Source: Serripes groenlandicus
Lineage: Eukaryota; Mollusca; Bivalvia; Cardiida; Cardiidae
Direction: 5' to 3'
Assembly: GCA_031761405.1 (NCBI GenBank)
Contig: JASEVX010000001.1
Coordinates: forward strand, 42,807,587-42,871,586
DNA length: 64,000 nt
The stretch's first letter is position 1; each line of letters begins with the position of its first letter. Shown piece by piece: positions 23,001 to 30,800 of the stretch. The notes under the pieces were generated by a model that saw only the letters and a program-made list of their open reading frames with translations, was not told where the DNA came from and ran no database searches. The translations under genes and the position numbers were made by a program.

Positions 23001-24369
23001 AAAAATAGTTCAACATGGATTCAACAAAACTACCTTTAAAAGGTTAAGATCTCCCAAAAGTACAAAGAGTTGCGTGCCAAATGCAGTGGCAGATTGACCG
23101 GGGGCCCGTGTGACGAAAAATTAATGGTAAACAAAGGTCAACAAATGCAGTGGCGGATTTGTGCACCTATCAACCTATCGGGCAGACCCAGGGGAATTAG
23201 AAGTTTTCCTTTTTGAGGACTAATTCCCCACCCTAGAGCCAATAATTTTGTCTAAATCCCCATAGTGGGAGATGCTTTGTGTACTCTGGGTACCGGGATG
23301 TAAAATCCGGCCAATGTCTATTTCCCGGGACCCGGAATCATTCGGCGTGTCAAATTCCCGCCTGTCGGGAATCATCTTCTGTCTAAATAACCTTGTATGC
23401 TCGCCATCCCCCCCCGCCGGGGCGAAACATTGATAGGGGCATTATTTTACTTTTTATTTATTTTGCTTTTTTATATTATCCAAAAATCCCATTACATGTC
23501 AATGCAATTTATTTATTTAATTTTACTGTTCCCGTCAGTTGATACAGCACTTAACGACGAGTCGGTCAACTTTATAAGGGAAAACCTGCCATCGGACGAT
23601 GCATTCCAGGTGTAAATCGAGTGCTGGAGGAAAACATCCGACCAGTCAACGATTGACGACTTGATTAAGAAAGTCAAGCGATCCGAATGCCCACACGATT
23701 CGTTGGATAGCAATCACATTAATTTTTGATGACAAGTTGCGAGTTTAAAGAAAGAGTTTCAACTATTTGCCTCATGAAGTCCGACTGTAGATCATCAATG
23801 GTGAAGGAAATGCTTACACTTACAGGAATGTGCCTTATGTCTGCACATAGATGATAGAGATATGGATATCAACCTTTATGTTATCAAAAGCATATTTATG
23901 AATTAAAAATGTAGCCTACCTAGTATCACTTAAACCCCAGTCACAATTACCACACGATAGGATTATGAGTAATTTGCTTCGGATTTCTTGCTATTTTTGT
24001 CCTGAATCCCTCTGGACCTCTCGCAAGCATCGAGTAATTTTGGATTACCCAGACATTGTGACCATTGCGTCTGGTGAATTATTTCTTGAATAATGACCCC
24101 CCCATTTATTTGGATTGTTTTAGACGTTACTCTTTTCAACGATATATATGGTGTTCCACATTAGAAAGGCTTAGAAAATATGATGAAACTGTGACAAAAT
24201 CGGGCAAAGGACAGTAAAATAAAATGATTATATGTTATCGAGATTTCTTTAACCAAGATGTGAATTCGAAAATGAATGACGATGGCTAAAAAGAAAATAT
24301 AACAGCTCAGTACTAACCGGCAATCTTTATACCGAGTAATCCTGATCCAACTATGGATATTTTTACCAT
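10833..24369 (-). CDS. Dehydrogenase-like Rossmann domain fused to a RING finger (8 exons, 296 aa)
   Basis: The spliced CDS has exons 24369-24318, 21682-21546, 18783-18678, 17704-17610, 16465-16369, 14281-14183, 11689-11570 and 11017-10833. They sum to 891 nt with matching phases and no internal stop. Residues 1-190 follow the 3-hydroxyacyl-CoA dehydrogenase/lambda-crystallin NAD-binding domain: G8-S-G-L-L-G13, IIECINEDLEMKR, ATNSLRLDVTDI (111-122), LRFLFPVYCIPEVEIT (135-150). Compared with human HADH (Ser137, His158, Glu170, Asn208) the matching positions are Leu115, Arg136, Glu148 and about Ser186, so the hydroxyacyl catalytic set is lost. The usual helical C-terminal domain is absent. After a linker (196-236) comes a C3HC4 RING: C245, C248, C260, H262, C266, C269, C280, C283. 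I infer a ubiquitin ligase that uses a pseudo-dehydrogenase fold to bind a partner or a nucleotide. I do not recognise it as a named gene. Confidence 0.85.
11570..11689 (-). CDS. Rossmann-RING gene, exon 7 (linker)
   Basis: The acceptor is GTATTCCAG; the exon encodes residues 196-235 (RIEEIKISHGMGSYFENV, then VPSLSQHGALGHGPVPKSSV), and the donor is GTAGGT, phase 1. It shows no recognised domain and links the Rossmann part to the RING. It is 120 nt and phase-symmetric. Confidence 0.8.
11751..11926. mobile_element. TTAA MITE (decayed ends)
   Basis: It runs CTTTCCCACATACAATAATC to TGTATGTTGCAAAGGGTAA, in the intron between exons 6 and 7 of the Rossmann-RING gene. Confidence 0.65.
11989..13391. 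mobile_element. Non-autonomous element with AAGTCCCCTACC ends and inner tandem units
   Basis: The left AAGTCCCCTACC is inverted at the right GGTAGGGGACTT. The inside holds imperfect tandem units of about 130-170 bp that contain TGACCTTTGACCTCTAAGTG and GAGGTACAGGCCTGG, plus GACAGACTGACAGACAGAC near both ends. No long ORF is present. Confidence 0.6.
13684..13904. mobile_element. TTAA MITE
   Basis: It runs TTAACCCTTTCCCTCTTGCAG to TGTGGGAAAGAGATAA. It lies next to another copy (13927), in the same intron. Confidence 0.75.
13927..14164. mobile_element. TTAA MITE, full length
   Basis: It runs TTAACCCTTTCCCTCATACG to TATGAGGGAAAGGGTTAA, with both TTAA intact and an inner hairpin-like AAATTGCACGTTTTGTGCAAAATT. 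It ends 18 bp from exon 6 of the Rossmann-RING gene (14183). Confidence 0.9.
14183..14281 (-). CDS. Rossmann-RING gene, exon 6
   Basis: The acceptor is TCATCATTTCAG; the exon encodes RGMLEKMGKTLFFRSGREPL and ILSEEQREERRK, and the donor is GTAATC. It is 99 nt and phase-symmetric (1-1), so it could be skipped without a frame shift. MLEKMGK matches the family's 'LGK' segment. The following PGFIVNRL is replaced by REPLILSEEQ. Confidence 0.82.
14366..15735. mobile_element. TTAA MITE split by a nested insertion
   Basis: The left end is TTAACCTTTTCCCATTTGCAG to GATGACCTTTAAAAAC (to about 14422). The right part resumes ATTGTGGCAAAAGGAG at about 15590 and runs to TCATCTGCTGCAG near 15735. Joining the two restores the normal family order, so the 1.17-kb element between them inserted into the MITE. 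Confidence 0.75.
14423..15589 (-). mobile_element. GGCCCTCTTGTT-family element, nested in a MITE
   Basis: It reads AAACAAGAGGGCCAAGATCG on the left and CTTGAGCCTATGGCTCAGGTGATC on the right, the reverse of the copy at 38956-41797. Internal phrases such as AACATTCC(T/C)TTGAAGTTTGG and GATGCCGCAGCAACCAAAG-like segments recur in both. No transposase is encoded. Confidence 0.7.
15905..16137. repeat. 54-bp tandem repeat, about 4 copies
   Basis: The unit contains AATTGATAATACCTAGGGCC then TGGTCCAATTAATTCTATAG. Unit starts at 15964, 16018, 16072 and 16126 are exactly 54 bp apart. The middle copies look identical. Confidence 0.9.
16369..16465 (-). CDS. Rossmann-RING gene, exon 5
   Basis: The acceptor is TACCTTGTAG; the exon encodes residues 131-162 including LRFLFPVYCIPEVEITPT, and the donor is GTATGT, phase 1. 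The family's catalytic HFFNP motif reads RFLFP. The catalytic-partner Glu is kept (Glu148), 12 residues after Arg136 as in HADH. Confidence 0.88.
16495..16690. mobile_element. TTAA MITE, full length
   Basis: It runs TTAACCCTTTCCCACATACAG to TATGTGGGAAAGGGTTAA. It starts 30 bp beyond the acceptor side of exon 5 of the Rossmann-RING gene. Its right TTAA is shared with another partial copy (16687-16757). Confidence 0.88.
17132..17324. mobile_element. TTAA MITE
   Basis: It runs TTAACCCTTTCCCACATACAG to AGAGAGAATGGGTTA. The right end is decayed. Confidence 0.75.
17388..17584. mobile_element. TTAA MITE
   Basis: It runs TTAATCCTTTCCCTCATGAAG to TATGTGGGAAAGTGATAA. It ends 26 bp from the donor side of exon 4 of the Rossmann-RING gene. 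Confidence 0.75.
17610..17704 (-). CDS. Rossmann-RING gene, exon 4
   Basis: The acceptor is TTTCTATTCAG; the exon encodes residues 99-130 including KPTAILATNSLRLDVTDI, and the donor GTATGT is in phase 0. The family's NTSSL catalytic-serine motif reads TNSLRL here. Confidence 0.88.
18678..18783 (-). CDS. Rossmann-RING gene, exon 3
   Basis: The acceptor is TTTTATTCCAG, the exon encodes GQVLCMSRLEEAVNDADYII and ECINEDLEMKRDIFE (64-98), and the donor is GTAATG, phase 1. The DADYIIECINEDLEMKR stretch is the hallmark 'A-DxVIEAVxExLxxK' segment of the family. Confidence 0.88.
18857..19086. mobile_element. TTAA MITE, full length
   Basis: It runs TTAACCCTTTCCCTCATATAG to TATGTGGGAAAGTGTTAA, with a perfect inner hairpin AAATTGCTC/GAGCAATTT. 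Confidence 0.9.
19259..19704. mobile_element. Two abutting TTAA MITEs sharing one TTAA
   Basis: Copy 1 is 19259-19472 (TTAACCCTTCCCCACTTGC...GCATGTGGGAAAGGTTTAA). Copy 2 starts at the shared TTAA at 19469 and runs to 19704 (TATGAGGGAAAAGTTTA). A right-half fragment (19188-19262) ends at the left TTAA, so three pieces sit in a head-to-tail row joined at TTAA sites. Confidence 0.8.
19841..20062. mobile_element. TTAA MITE
   Basis: It runs TTACCTCTTCCCTGATTTAG to TGTATGTGGGAAAGGGTTA, with inner AAATTGCTCAAAATGAGCAATTT. Confidence 0.8.
20095..20215 (-). repeat. tRNA-derived SINE fragment
   Basis: On the - strand it reads CATAGCCGAGTGGTGAGCC (an A-box-like match) followed about 35 bp later by GGATTTGATCCCTGC (a B-box-like match). 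The sequence has no plausible acceptor stem, so it is a SINE rather than a tRNA gene. Confidence 0.5.
20241..20470. mobile_element. TTAA MITE
   Basis: It runs GAACCCTTTCCCTCATATAG to TGTATGTTGGAAAGGGTTAA. Confidence 0.85.
20590..20827. mobile_element. TTAA MITE (decayed)
   Basis: It runs TTAAACCATTTCCACGTAC to ATGTCGAAAATGGTTAA. The inverse ends remain recognisable. Confidence 0.65.
20874..21104. mobile_element. TTAA MITE, full length
   Basis: It runs TTAAACCCTTTCCCTCATATAG-type start to TGTATGAGGGAGAGGGTTAA, with inner hairpin AAATTGCTC...GCAATTT. Confidence 0.88.
21292..21522. mobile_element. TTAA MITE, full length, 23 bp from an exon
   Basis: It runs TTAACCCTTTCCCTCATATG to TATGAGGGAAAGGGTTTAA. 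The neighbouring exon 2 of the Rossmann-RING gene begins at 21546, so the element sits almost at the splice donor. Confidence 0.88.
21546..21682 (-). CDS. Rossmann-RING gene, exon 2
   Basis: It follows an AATCTTACAG acceptor, completes the split Gly18 and encodes EFAYHGHRVKVYSNS through KADGILLHKTFV (to residue 63). The end of beta2 is Ser31, where NAD-binding relatives usually have Asp or Glu. The donor GTACGG is not ideal; GTTGTA three bases earlier is a phase-equivalent alternative. A TTAA MITE ends 23 bp beyond the donor side. Confidence 0.8.
23524..23730 (+). pseudogene. Death-domain-like coding fragment with an in-frame stop
   Basis: In one frame the + strand reads DTALNDESVNFIRENLPSDD then AFQV, a TAA stop, then IECWRKTSDQSTIDDLIKKV, KRSECPHDS and a stop. 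The WRKT...T(I/V)DDLIKxVKR pattern resembles the last helices of a death domain, and the segment upstream of 23539 resembles a splice acceptor (CCCGTCAG). It lies antisense in intron 1 of the Rossmann-RING gene. It is most likely a decayed copy of another gene's last exon. I am unsure of the family. Confidence 0.4.
24318..24369 (-). CDS. Rossmann-RING gene, exon 1 (start)
   Basis: It encodes MVKISIVGSGLLGIKIA, the beta1-loop-alpha1 dinucleotide-binding turn GxGxxG. The start ATG has G at -3 and G at +4, a good initiation context. The donor is GTTAGT, phase 1. Confidence 0.85.
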
Positions 24370-24733
24370 TTCTGTTATGAACGAATGCTTCTCCGACGAT
24401 AAATAATATATAATTTCTTAAATATCTCATTTGTTTACATCGTTGTCCACCATGTTGGATATATTGAGGGATACATTAATTATATTTGGTACTTGTTGTT
24501 GTTGTTGTATAGATTATATATGGATACAATAATAAATGAACAATATTTATTTAAATAGAATAATAAAACAAAAAAAGTATTCATTAAATATCTTGTGAAA
24601 GGAATCATTAATCATTTACTTAAAAACTTATAATTGTGTTTACAGACCTGTCCCTAAGACCGAGACATTGCGAATTACAACATAAACATCCGGTTTCTTC
24701 CAAAATAATTTATGTGTGAGATCTGACTGCACA
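24370..24733. promoter_or_regulatory. Bidirectional promoter region between divergent genes
   Basis: This 364-bp gap separates the start codons of the Rossmann-RING gene (leftward) and CAMKMT (rightward). It is free of the MITEs that crowd both flanks. It contains a GTTGTTGTTGTTGT run and AT-rich stretches but no clear TATA box at an expected place. A shared promoter is inferred from the geometry only. Confidence 0.55.
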
Positions 24734-24841
24734 ATGTCAGTTCGTGAACCATCAGAAGATGAATTGAAAGCAAAAAGACTGAAAAAGGGCCTGAATATAT
24801 CCAGACAAAGGTCACTGCAAAGGTGGAGCATCTTAAAAGAG
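24734..24841 (+). CDS. CAMKMT: CAMKMT exon 1 (start)
   Basis: It encodes MSVREPSEDELKAKRLKKGL and residues up to WSILKE (1-36). The donor is GTGAAC, phase 0. The basic N-terminus is less conserved than the rest, but RWSILK matches the family's 'RWKLLRQ'. Confidence 0.82.
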
Positions 24842-27800
24842 GTGAACGCTCGCAATTTAGTCGTGGGGAACTGACCATAGCATTGCATAGCTGTGTGATA
24901 AGTCTGTATATCAATAAACAGTTACAATACACATCAGTGCATCCATGCTATCTCACGAATAACGTGAGGTGTTATAACCCCTTTCCTACATACACAAATT
25001 CTTTATCATTAGCAATTTTTCCTTTTGCCAAAATGTTTTCAAAAGTCTTCTGCAGGTGGGAAAGGGTTTCTATGATCTTGTGGGGCATGGTATCTAATGC
25101 ATGTTCTGGGTTTCTTTGCCATCGCCCCCCAGCAGTACAGCCATTTGGTGAGCAGATCGGATACAGAAGTTAAATGTTTTAAAACTTCTAACTGGCAAAT
25201 GGTTGCTCTAGATCTGCTTGCCTGAATAAACTGATTCTACACAGTAACACTGGTCGCAAAGCCCTAAGTTCTTTTTTCCTGGATCACTGTCAAAATATGC
25301 ACTTTTACTGTAAATGTATCAACATGTGTCTGCTTGTGTGAAAGTGTTAACATAAAAAGTATATAATCCTGCTTAACCCTTTCCCTCATATAGACCCTTT
25401 CTGACGCCTTTGCAGCAGACGGCTTTGCAGCAGATGGCTTTTTGAAAACATAGTGACAAAAGAAGAAATTGCACAACACATGCAATTTCTCCTTTTGCCA
25501 CAATGTTTTCCACTTTTTGTCATAGGTTATCCATTCAATTATGGAGATTTTCTATTTTTTGACAAAATATGTTCTAAGTCGTCTGCTGCAGAATTGTCGT
25601 ATGAGGGAAAGGGTTAACATAATATAGTAGGCAAGTAATGTAATCAATGTAATAATGAATTACTACCTGTAATAATGAAGCTACACCATACATGTTGAGG
25701 GGGTTGAATTATTAATGACTGTATTACATAAGTGAGCGGTACTTACATTTTACCCTCTTGCCAGGTGACACCAACATCTTGTCTCCCTAGAATTGCTCTA
25801 GGTAAATTGATTACATTTATTTGAAATGGGTTCGATAGTCAAGCATGATTTTTTTAAACCTTTTTTTTTTTTTTTTTTTTGTAAAAAATCATCTATATCA
25901 GGGAATAAGAAATAGTATAGGGGAATTGGATTTTTCTCCTTTTCCACCAATATTTTCAAACCTGTTTTAATATAAGGTTGTGGTACCTGTAATTCAAAGT
26001 ATTTGACCATAAATTATGGTTATCATTTTTTCACTCTAAGTTTGGCATATCTTACTAAGAAGGGAGACATTTCGTAAAGTTTCAAATAATCAATTATTGA
26101 TGTTTATTCAACAGGCGATTATTTCTGGCAGATCATCAAACTTGACATCCAACAGTTCAGCTTCAGTGCGTCGATTCAACAGTTTTGGTCTTTTACATAC
26201 TAAACTCTTACCACACCAAGAAGGGGAAAACAAAAATGAAGGTGATTGGTACTCATATACATCCCAGGAGTGGCCAGACTTTAAGATGACAATACGGTAT
26301 ATTTTCTGAATTAATCCCCCCCTGTCCTGTACACAAAAAACCTGCAATATGTGATTCTTTACAGATGAAAGTATGATTATAGAATAAAGTTAAAACATTT
26401 ATGGAAAAAGGAGAAATCACTCGATCATTATGAGTAATTTCTCGTTTTGCCGCAATATTTTCACAAGTTGTCTGCTGTAAATGACCAAACCATGTTGGAA
26501 GGGTAATGTTTGTGTCTCATAACAGATAGTGAGTTCAGAGCCCTGTTTCAGTTCTTTTCATGTTCTTAATCCTATATACAAAAACGTGAAAAATCCCCAT
26601 AAATGAGAGTTTAATTATTAAAAAGAGTTGAAAACATTGTGGCTAAAGGAGAAATTGCTCAATTTGAGCAATTTCTTCTTTTGTCAGGATGTTTTCAAAA
26701 GACGTCTGCTTCAGGGGCGTCAGAAAGTGTCTTTATGAGGGAAAGGGTTAAAGAAATATTTTATGTCAAAGTCTGAATTGTTTGTACTCAAAAGAATCAT
26801 CTCAGTAGTCACAGCTAGGTTTCACAAAGGATACAAAGTGAAGGAAGAAGTAAGTACAATGTTCATGATATTAATTCCCTCGTTACATAATCCTCTGAAA
26901 TGTTAATGAAGAGAAGATAAACAACCTGCAAACATAGAAACATTAGTTTCAGAAAGAGTTATTTTATTTTCGTTAATTTTTGTTTTCTCACAATGTTTTC
27001 AAAGGTCATCTTTTTCAGAAGCATGTACAACAAATCTGCAATATAGCAGACATGGGAAATATATGGAAAATCTCTATAATTGAAAGTATGACTATTAAAT
27101 AGCGTTATAAACATTGTGGCAATGAGTTATTTATCCTTTTGTCACAATGTTTCAAAAGAAGTCTGCTGCTGATGCATCAAAATGAATGTCACTTAACCCT
27201 TTCCCACATACAACAAATCTGCAGCAGACGACTTTGAAGACATAGTGAAAATAACCTGAAAAATGTCCATAAAAGATAGCTTTATTGTTAAATAAAGTTG
27301 AAAACATTGTGGCCAAAGGTGAAATTGCTCATCATGAGCAATTTCAACTTTGGCCACAGTGTTTTCAAAAGTCGTCTGCTGCTATTGCGTCAAAATGCGT
27401 CTGCAGGTGGGAAAGTGTTAAAGAGTTCATAAAAAGGTTTATTTCTGTTGTCTGTAAAAATGTTGATACTCTATGTTTGTTTTACAGACATCTACCAGGA
27501 ATCATCAAGCCAGAGACACTGCGTGGTTTTAATAATACAGGAAATGTTTGTATGTTATCTTTTTATATGTTTAATACTTTTCCTACGTGAAAACTTATTT
27601 TAATGCAGCTGAAGCAGATGACTTTTGAAAACATTGTGACAAAAGCGGAAATTGCTGGTTCTTTCTTTGCTACAATGGTTTCAACTTTTTTTAATACGTT
27701 CATTTATAGATATTATCAATATTTTTGTTGAGTCATTTATAAAGTCATCTTCTGCTCTATGTGGGAAAGGGTTAACTTATTACCTGGATAAGGAGCTGTC

Positions 27801-30800
27801 TTGCCATATATGTCTGAAAAGGAAAGTTTCAAATTCTCCTCTGAAACTATTAGGCCTATTTTGTAATATTTTCCCAGGTATTGTCCTTGGTTTTCAGCTA
27901 CTTCCAGATTCATTCAAGCCATATTGAAGAGTTTAACACTTTCCCACCTATATACGCTTTTTGACGCATCTGCAGCAGACGACTTTCGAATACATTCAGA
28001 AAAAGAATAAATTGCTTGAAATGAGCAATTTCTCCTTTTGTCTCAATGTTTTCAACCTTTTTCAGTAATTTTGACTTCGTATGTGGGAAAGGTTTAAAAA
28101 AAACATGGTCACCGACAAGGAGTGAACATTCTGAAAAGCTGCTGGCTAGATTTTGCAAAATAAATCATATGATTAGAATTGAACTTATATCAAATTCCTT
28201 AATTTATGTTTTATATTTTGATTTGCAAAAAGAAAATGAGTACCAGGACATTGGGACAGTTATGCCTTTGGTAGCATTCTATGTCAATCCTCATAGCTCT
28301 CTTGCTTAATTTATAGGTGTATGGCCTTCAGAAGAAATACTCACCTACTTCTGTTTGCAAAACACAGATCTATTCAGGTTAGTATATAATGAGGCCATCT
28401 TGCAAAAGAGGGGCAGAACTCCAGATAAGGTGCCCATTTTTCATGTTTATAAACTAAAAAATCCTATTCCACATCAAATCCCTATGTTGTTGGTCCAGTA
28501 CTCGAAATAATTGTCTTGCTGACACAATTTGTTTCAGTACCCAGTACATAGGGTTTAGGATACAGAGCAGCTTACTTCCGTTACTTATGTCTGATGGTTA
28601 TAACTGAATCAGGTGAACAGTTAAATGAATGCAACCCTATATTGTAGGCACCACTTTAAGCTTTTTTACATGCTGAATGCTTATGTTTCATTTGTTGTGA
28701 TAAGGAATTGCTTTAGATGAGGGAATTTCCTCCTTGTTAACTGTTGTATTTGATCAAAAAGCAGCCTATGCAGACACCATTAAAGCAAGCAGACATTTGG
28801 ATTCAATTTTTAGCTCTACTGGCCAAAGGCAAGAAGGGCTTATGTCGTGGCGATTAGTCTGTCGTACTTGCATCCGTCCGTCCATAAACAATTTCTTGTT
28901 AACATGATACAGTCTTCATATTTTGATTGTATCTCAACCAAACTTATACAGTAGTTAGATATCCATGAGCGCTCGGTTCCTTTCGAAGACCAGCCAGATC
29001 CGCCCATGCATGACTGGATTATGGCACTTGAAATGGTCAAAATTGCTATAAAAGAGCTTGTTAACACGATACAGTCTTCAATGCCAGTAGAGCATAGGCC
29101 CTCATGGGCCTCTTGTTTTTCTCCTTGGATTTATGGTTCCTAATTGTGTCTCTTTTTGGTGGGTTGTCTTCTTCCTGCAGCACTTATACCTAGTAATCAG
29201 GTGAATGAATCAATGCATATAACATAAATATATAATGTCTATGGTTAGAATTATCTCTCTTTTCAAATTACTTGTTCAGCCATTTTCTCACTCATATTCA
29301 AATTTATCAACTTCAAAACTTTTATTGATATCTTTTGACCTTTCTATACTTTGGAGTTATCTTCCTTATTTCAATTTCTCTTGTTCAGCCATCTCTCACT
29401 TATGTGTCCTTTTCAAACTTGGTTTGTAGAAAGTTTATAACCTGCTGAAGTGCAGCTAACAGGGACCACAACTGTAGTGTACCTTTTTCAGAAGTTATCT
29501 CTCTTGTTCTCTTTTTCTAGTTTGGCCATTTCTCCCTTATTTTTCAATGTGTCAATTTCAAACTTAGTATGTAGATTTACATGTATTGTGATCTAATCTA
29601 TTTTTTTTTCTCTCATTTTGTCTCTCATTTTGTAGATTTTTTGTCGTGACATTTTCTCACTTACTATATTACTTCCTGCAGGTGGCACATGCTTTCTTGA
29701 AAACTCTTTTTCTCAAAAGAAGTAATTTGAATAGTCAAATGACATTCCTGTCTCAACCCTGTTCCATATACCCAACAACTTATCTGCAGCAGACGACTTT
29801 GAAAACATCTAGGCAAACATCGGAAAATCTCTATAAGTTGAACTATAATTTTGTATAAAATTGAAAAACATCAATTGCACAATATGAGTAAGTTTCCAAT
29901 ATTACCTCATTGTTTTTAAAAGTTGTCTGCATGCAGATGCAACAAAACGTGTCTAGGTTGAAATCGGTTAAAGAAAACTCCTTTTATATGAATTACTATT
30001 TTACAGCCAAAAAGAGGTGATAGAACTAGGAGGAGGAATGACATGTCTTGCAGGGGTTGCTGTGAGTATTCTACTTCTTATACTATTTTTTAACCCTTTC
30101 CCTCATACAACAAATATGCAGCAGACGACTTTGAACATATTTTGTCAAAAAATAGAAAATCTCTATAATTCAATGGATAACCTATGACTAAAAGTGGAAA
30201 ACATTGTGGCAAAAGTAGAAATTGCTTGTTTTGAGCAATTTCTTCTTTTGTCACTATGTTTCTAAAAAGCCTTCTGCTGCAGAGGCGTCAGAAAGCGTCT
30301 ATATGAGGGAAAGGGTTAAGTGAACGGCTTTGATAGTATCTGAAGTGAAAGTGATAGATCTCTCAAAACATTTATGCCTCTAGAGAATGGAGTATTATTC
30401 CAAATATTTACAAAAAAACAAATTATCTGCTGGGAGGATGTTAATAAAAGGATTAAATGCCCTTTTTGTGGTCATTTCATTGATAATTAACACTTTCCCA
30501 CATGTAGAAGCTTTCCGAAGATTCTGCAGCAGGCTACTTTTGAAAACATCGTGGCAAAAGGAGAAATTGCTTATTATGAGAAATTTCCTCTTTTTTCATA
30601 ACATTTCATCTCTGTTCACTAATAACATTTTCTTTTAAAGAAATATTCCATAAAATGTTCTTTAATGTAATCTGCTGCAGATTTGTTGTATGTGAGACAT
30701 AACCATCAATGACTGTATCATCCTTAATAGATACAGTTTGGCAGCTGTGTCTGATATATCACACGTTGGTGTTCCTTGTCCTAGTATGCATTAAAATATC

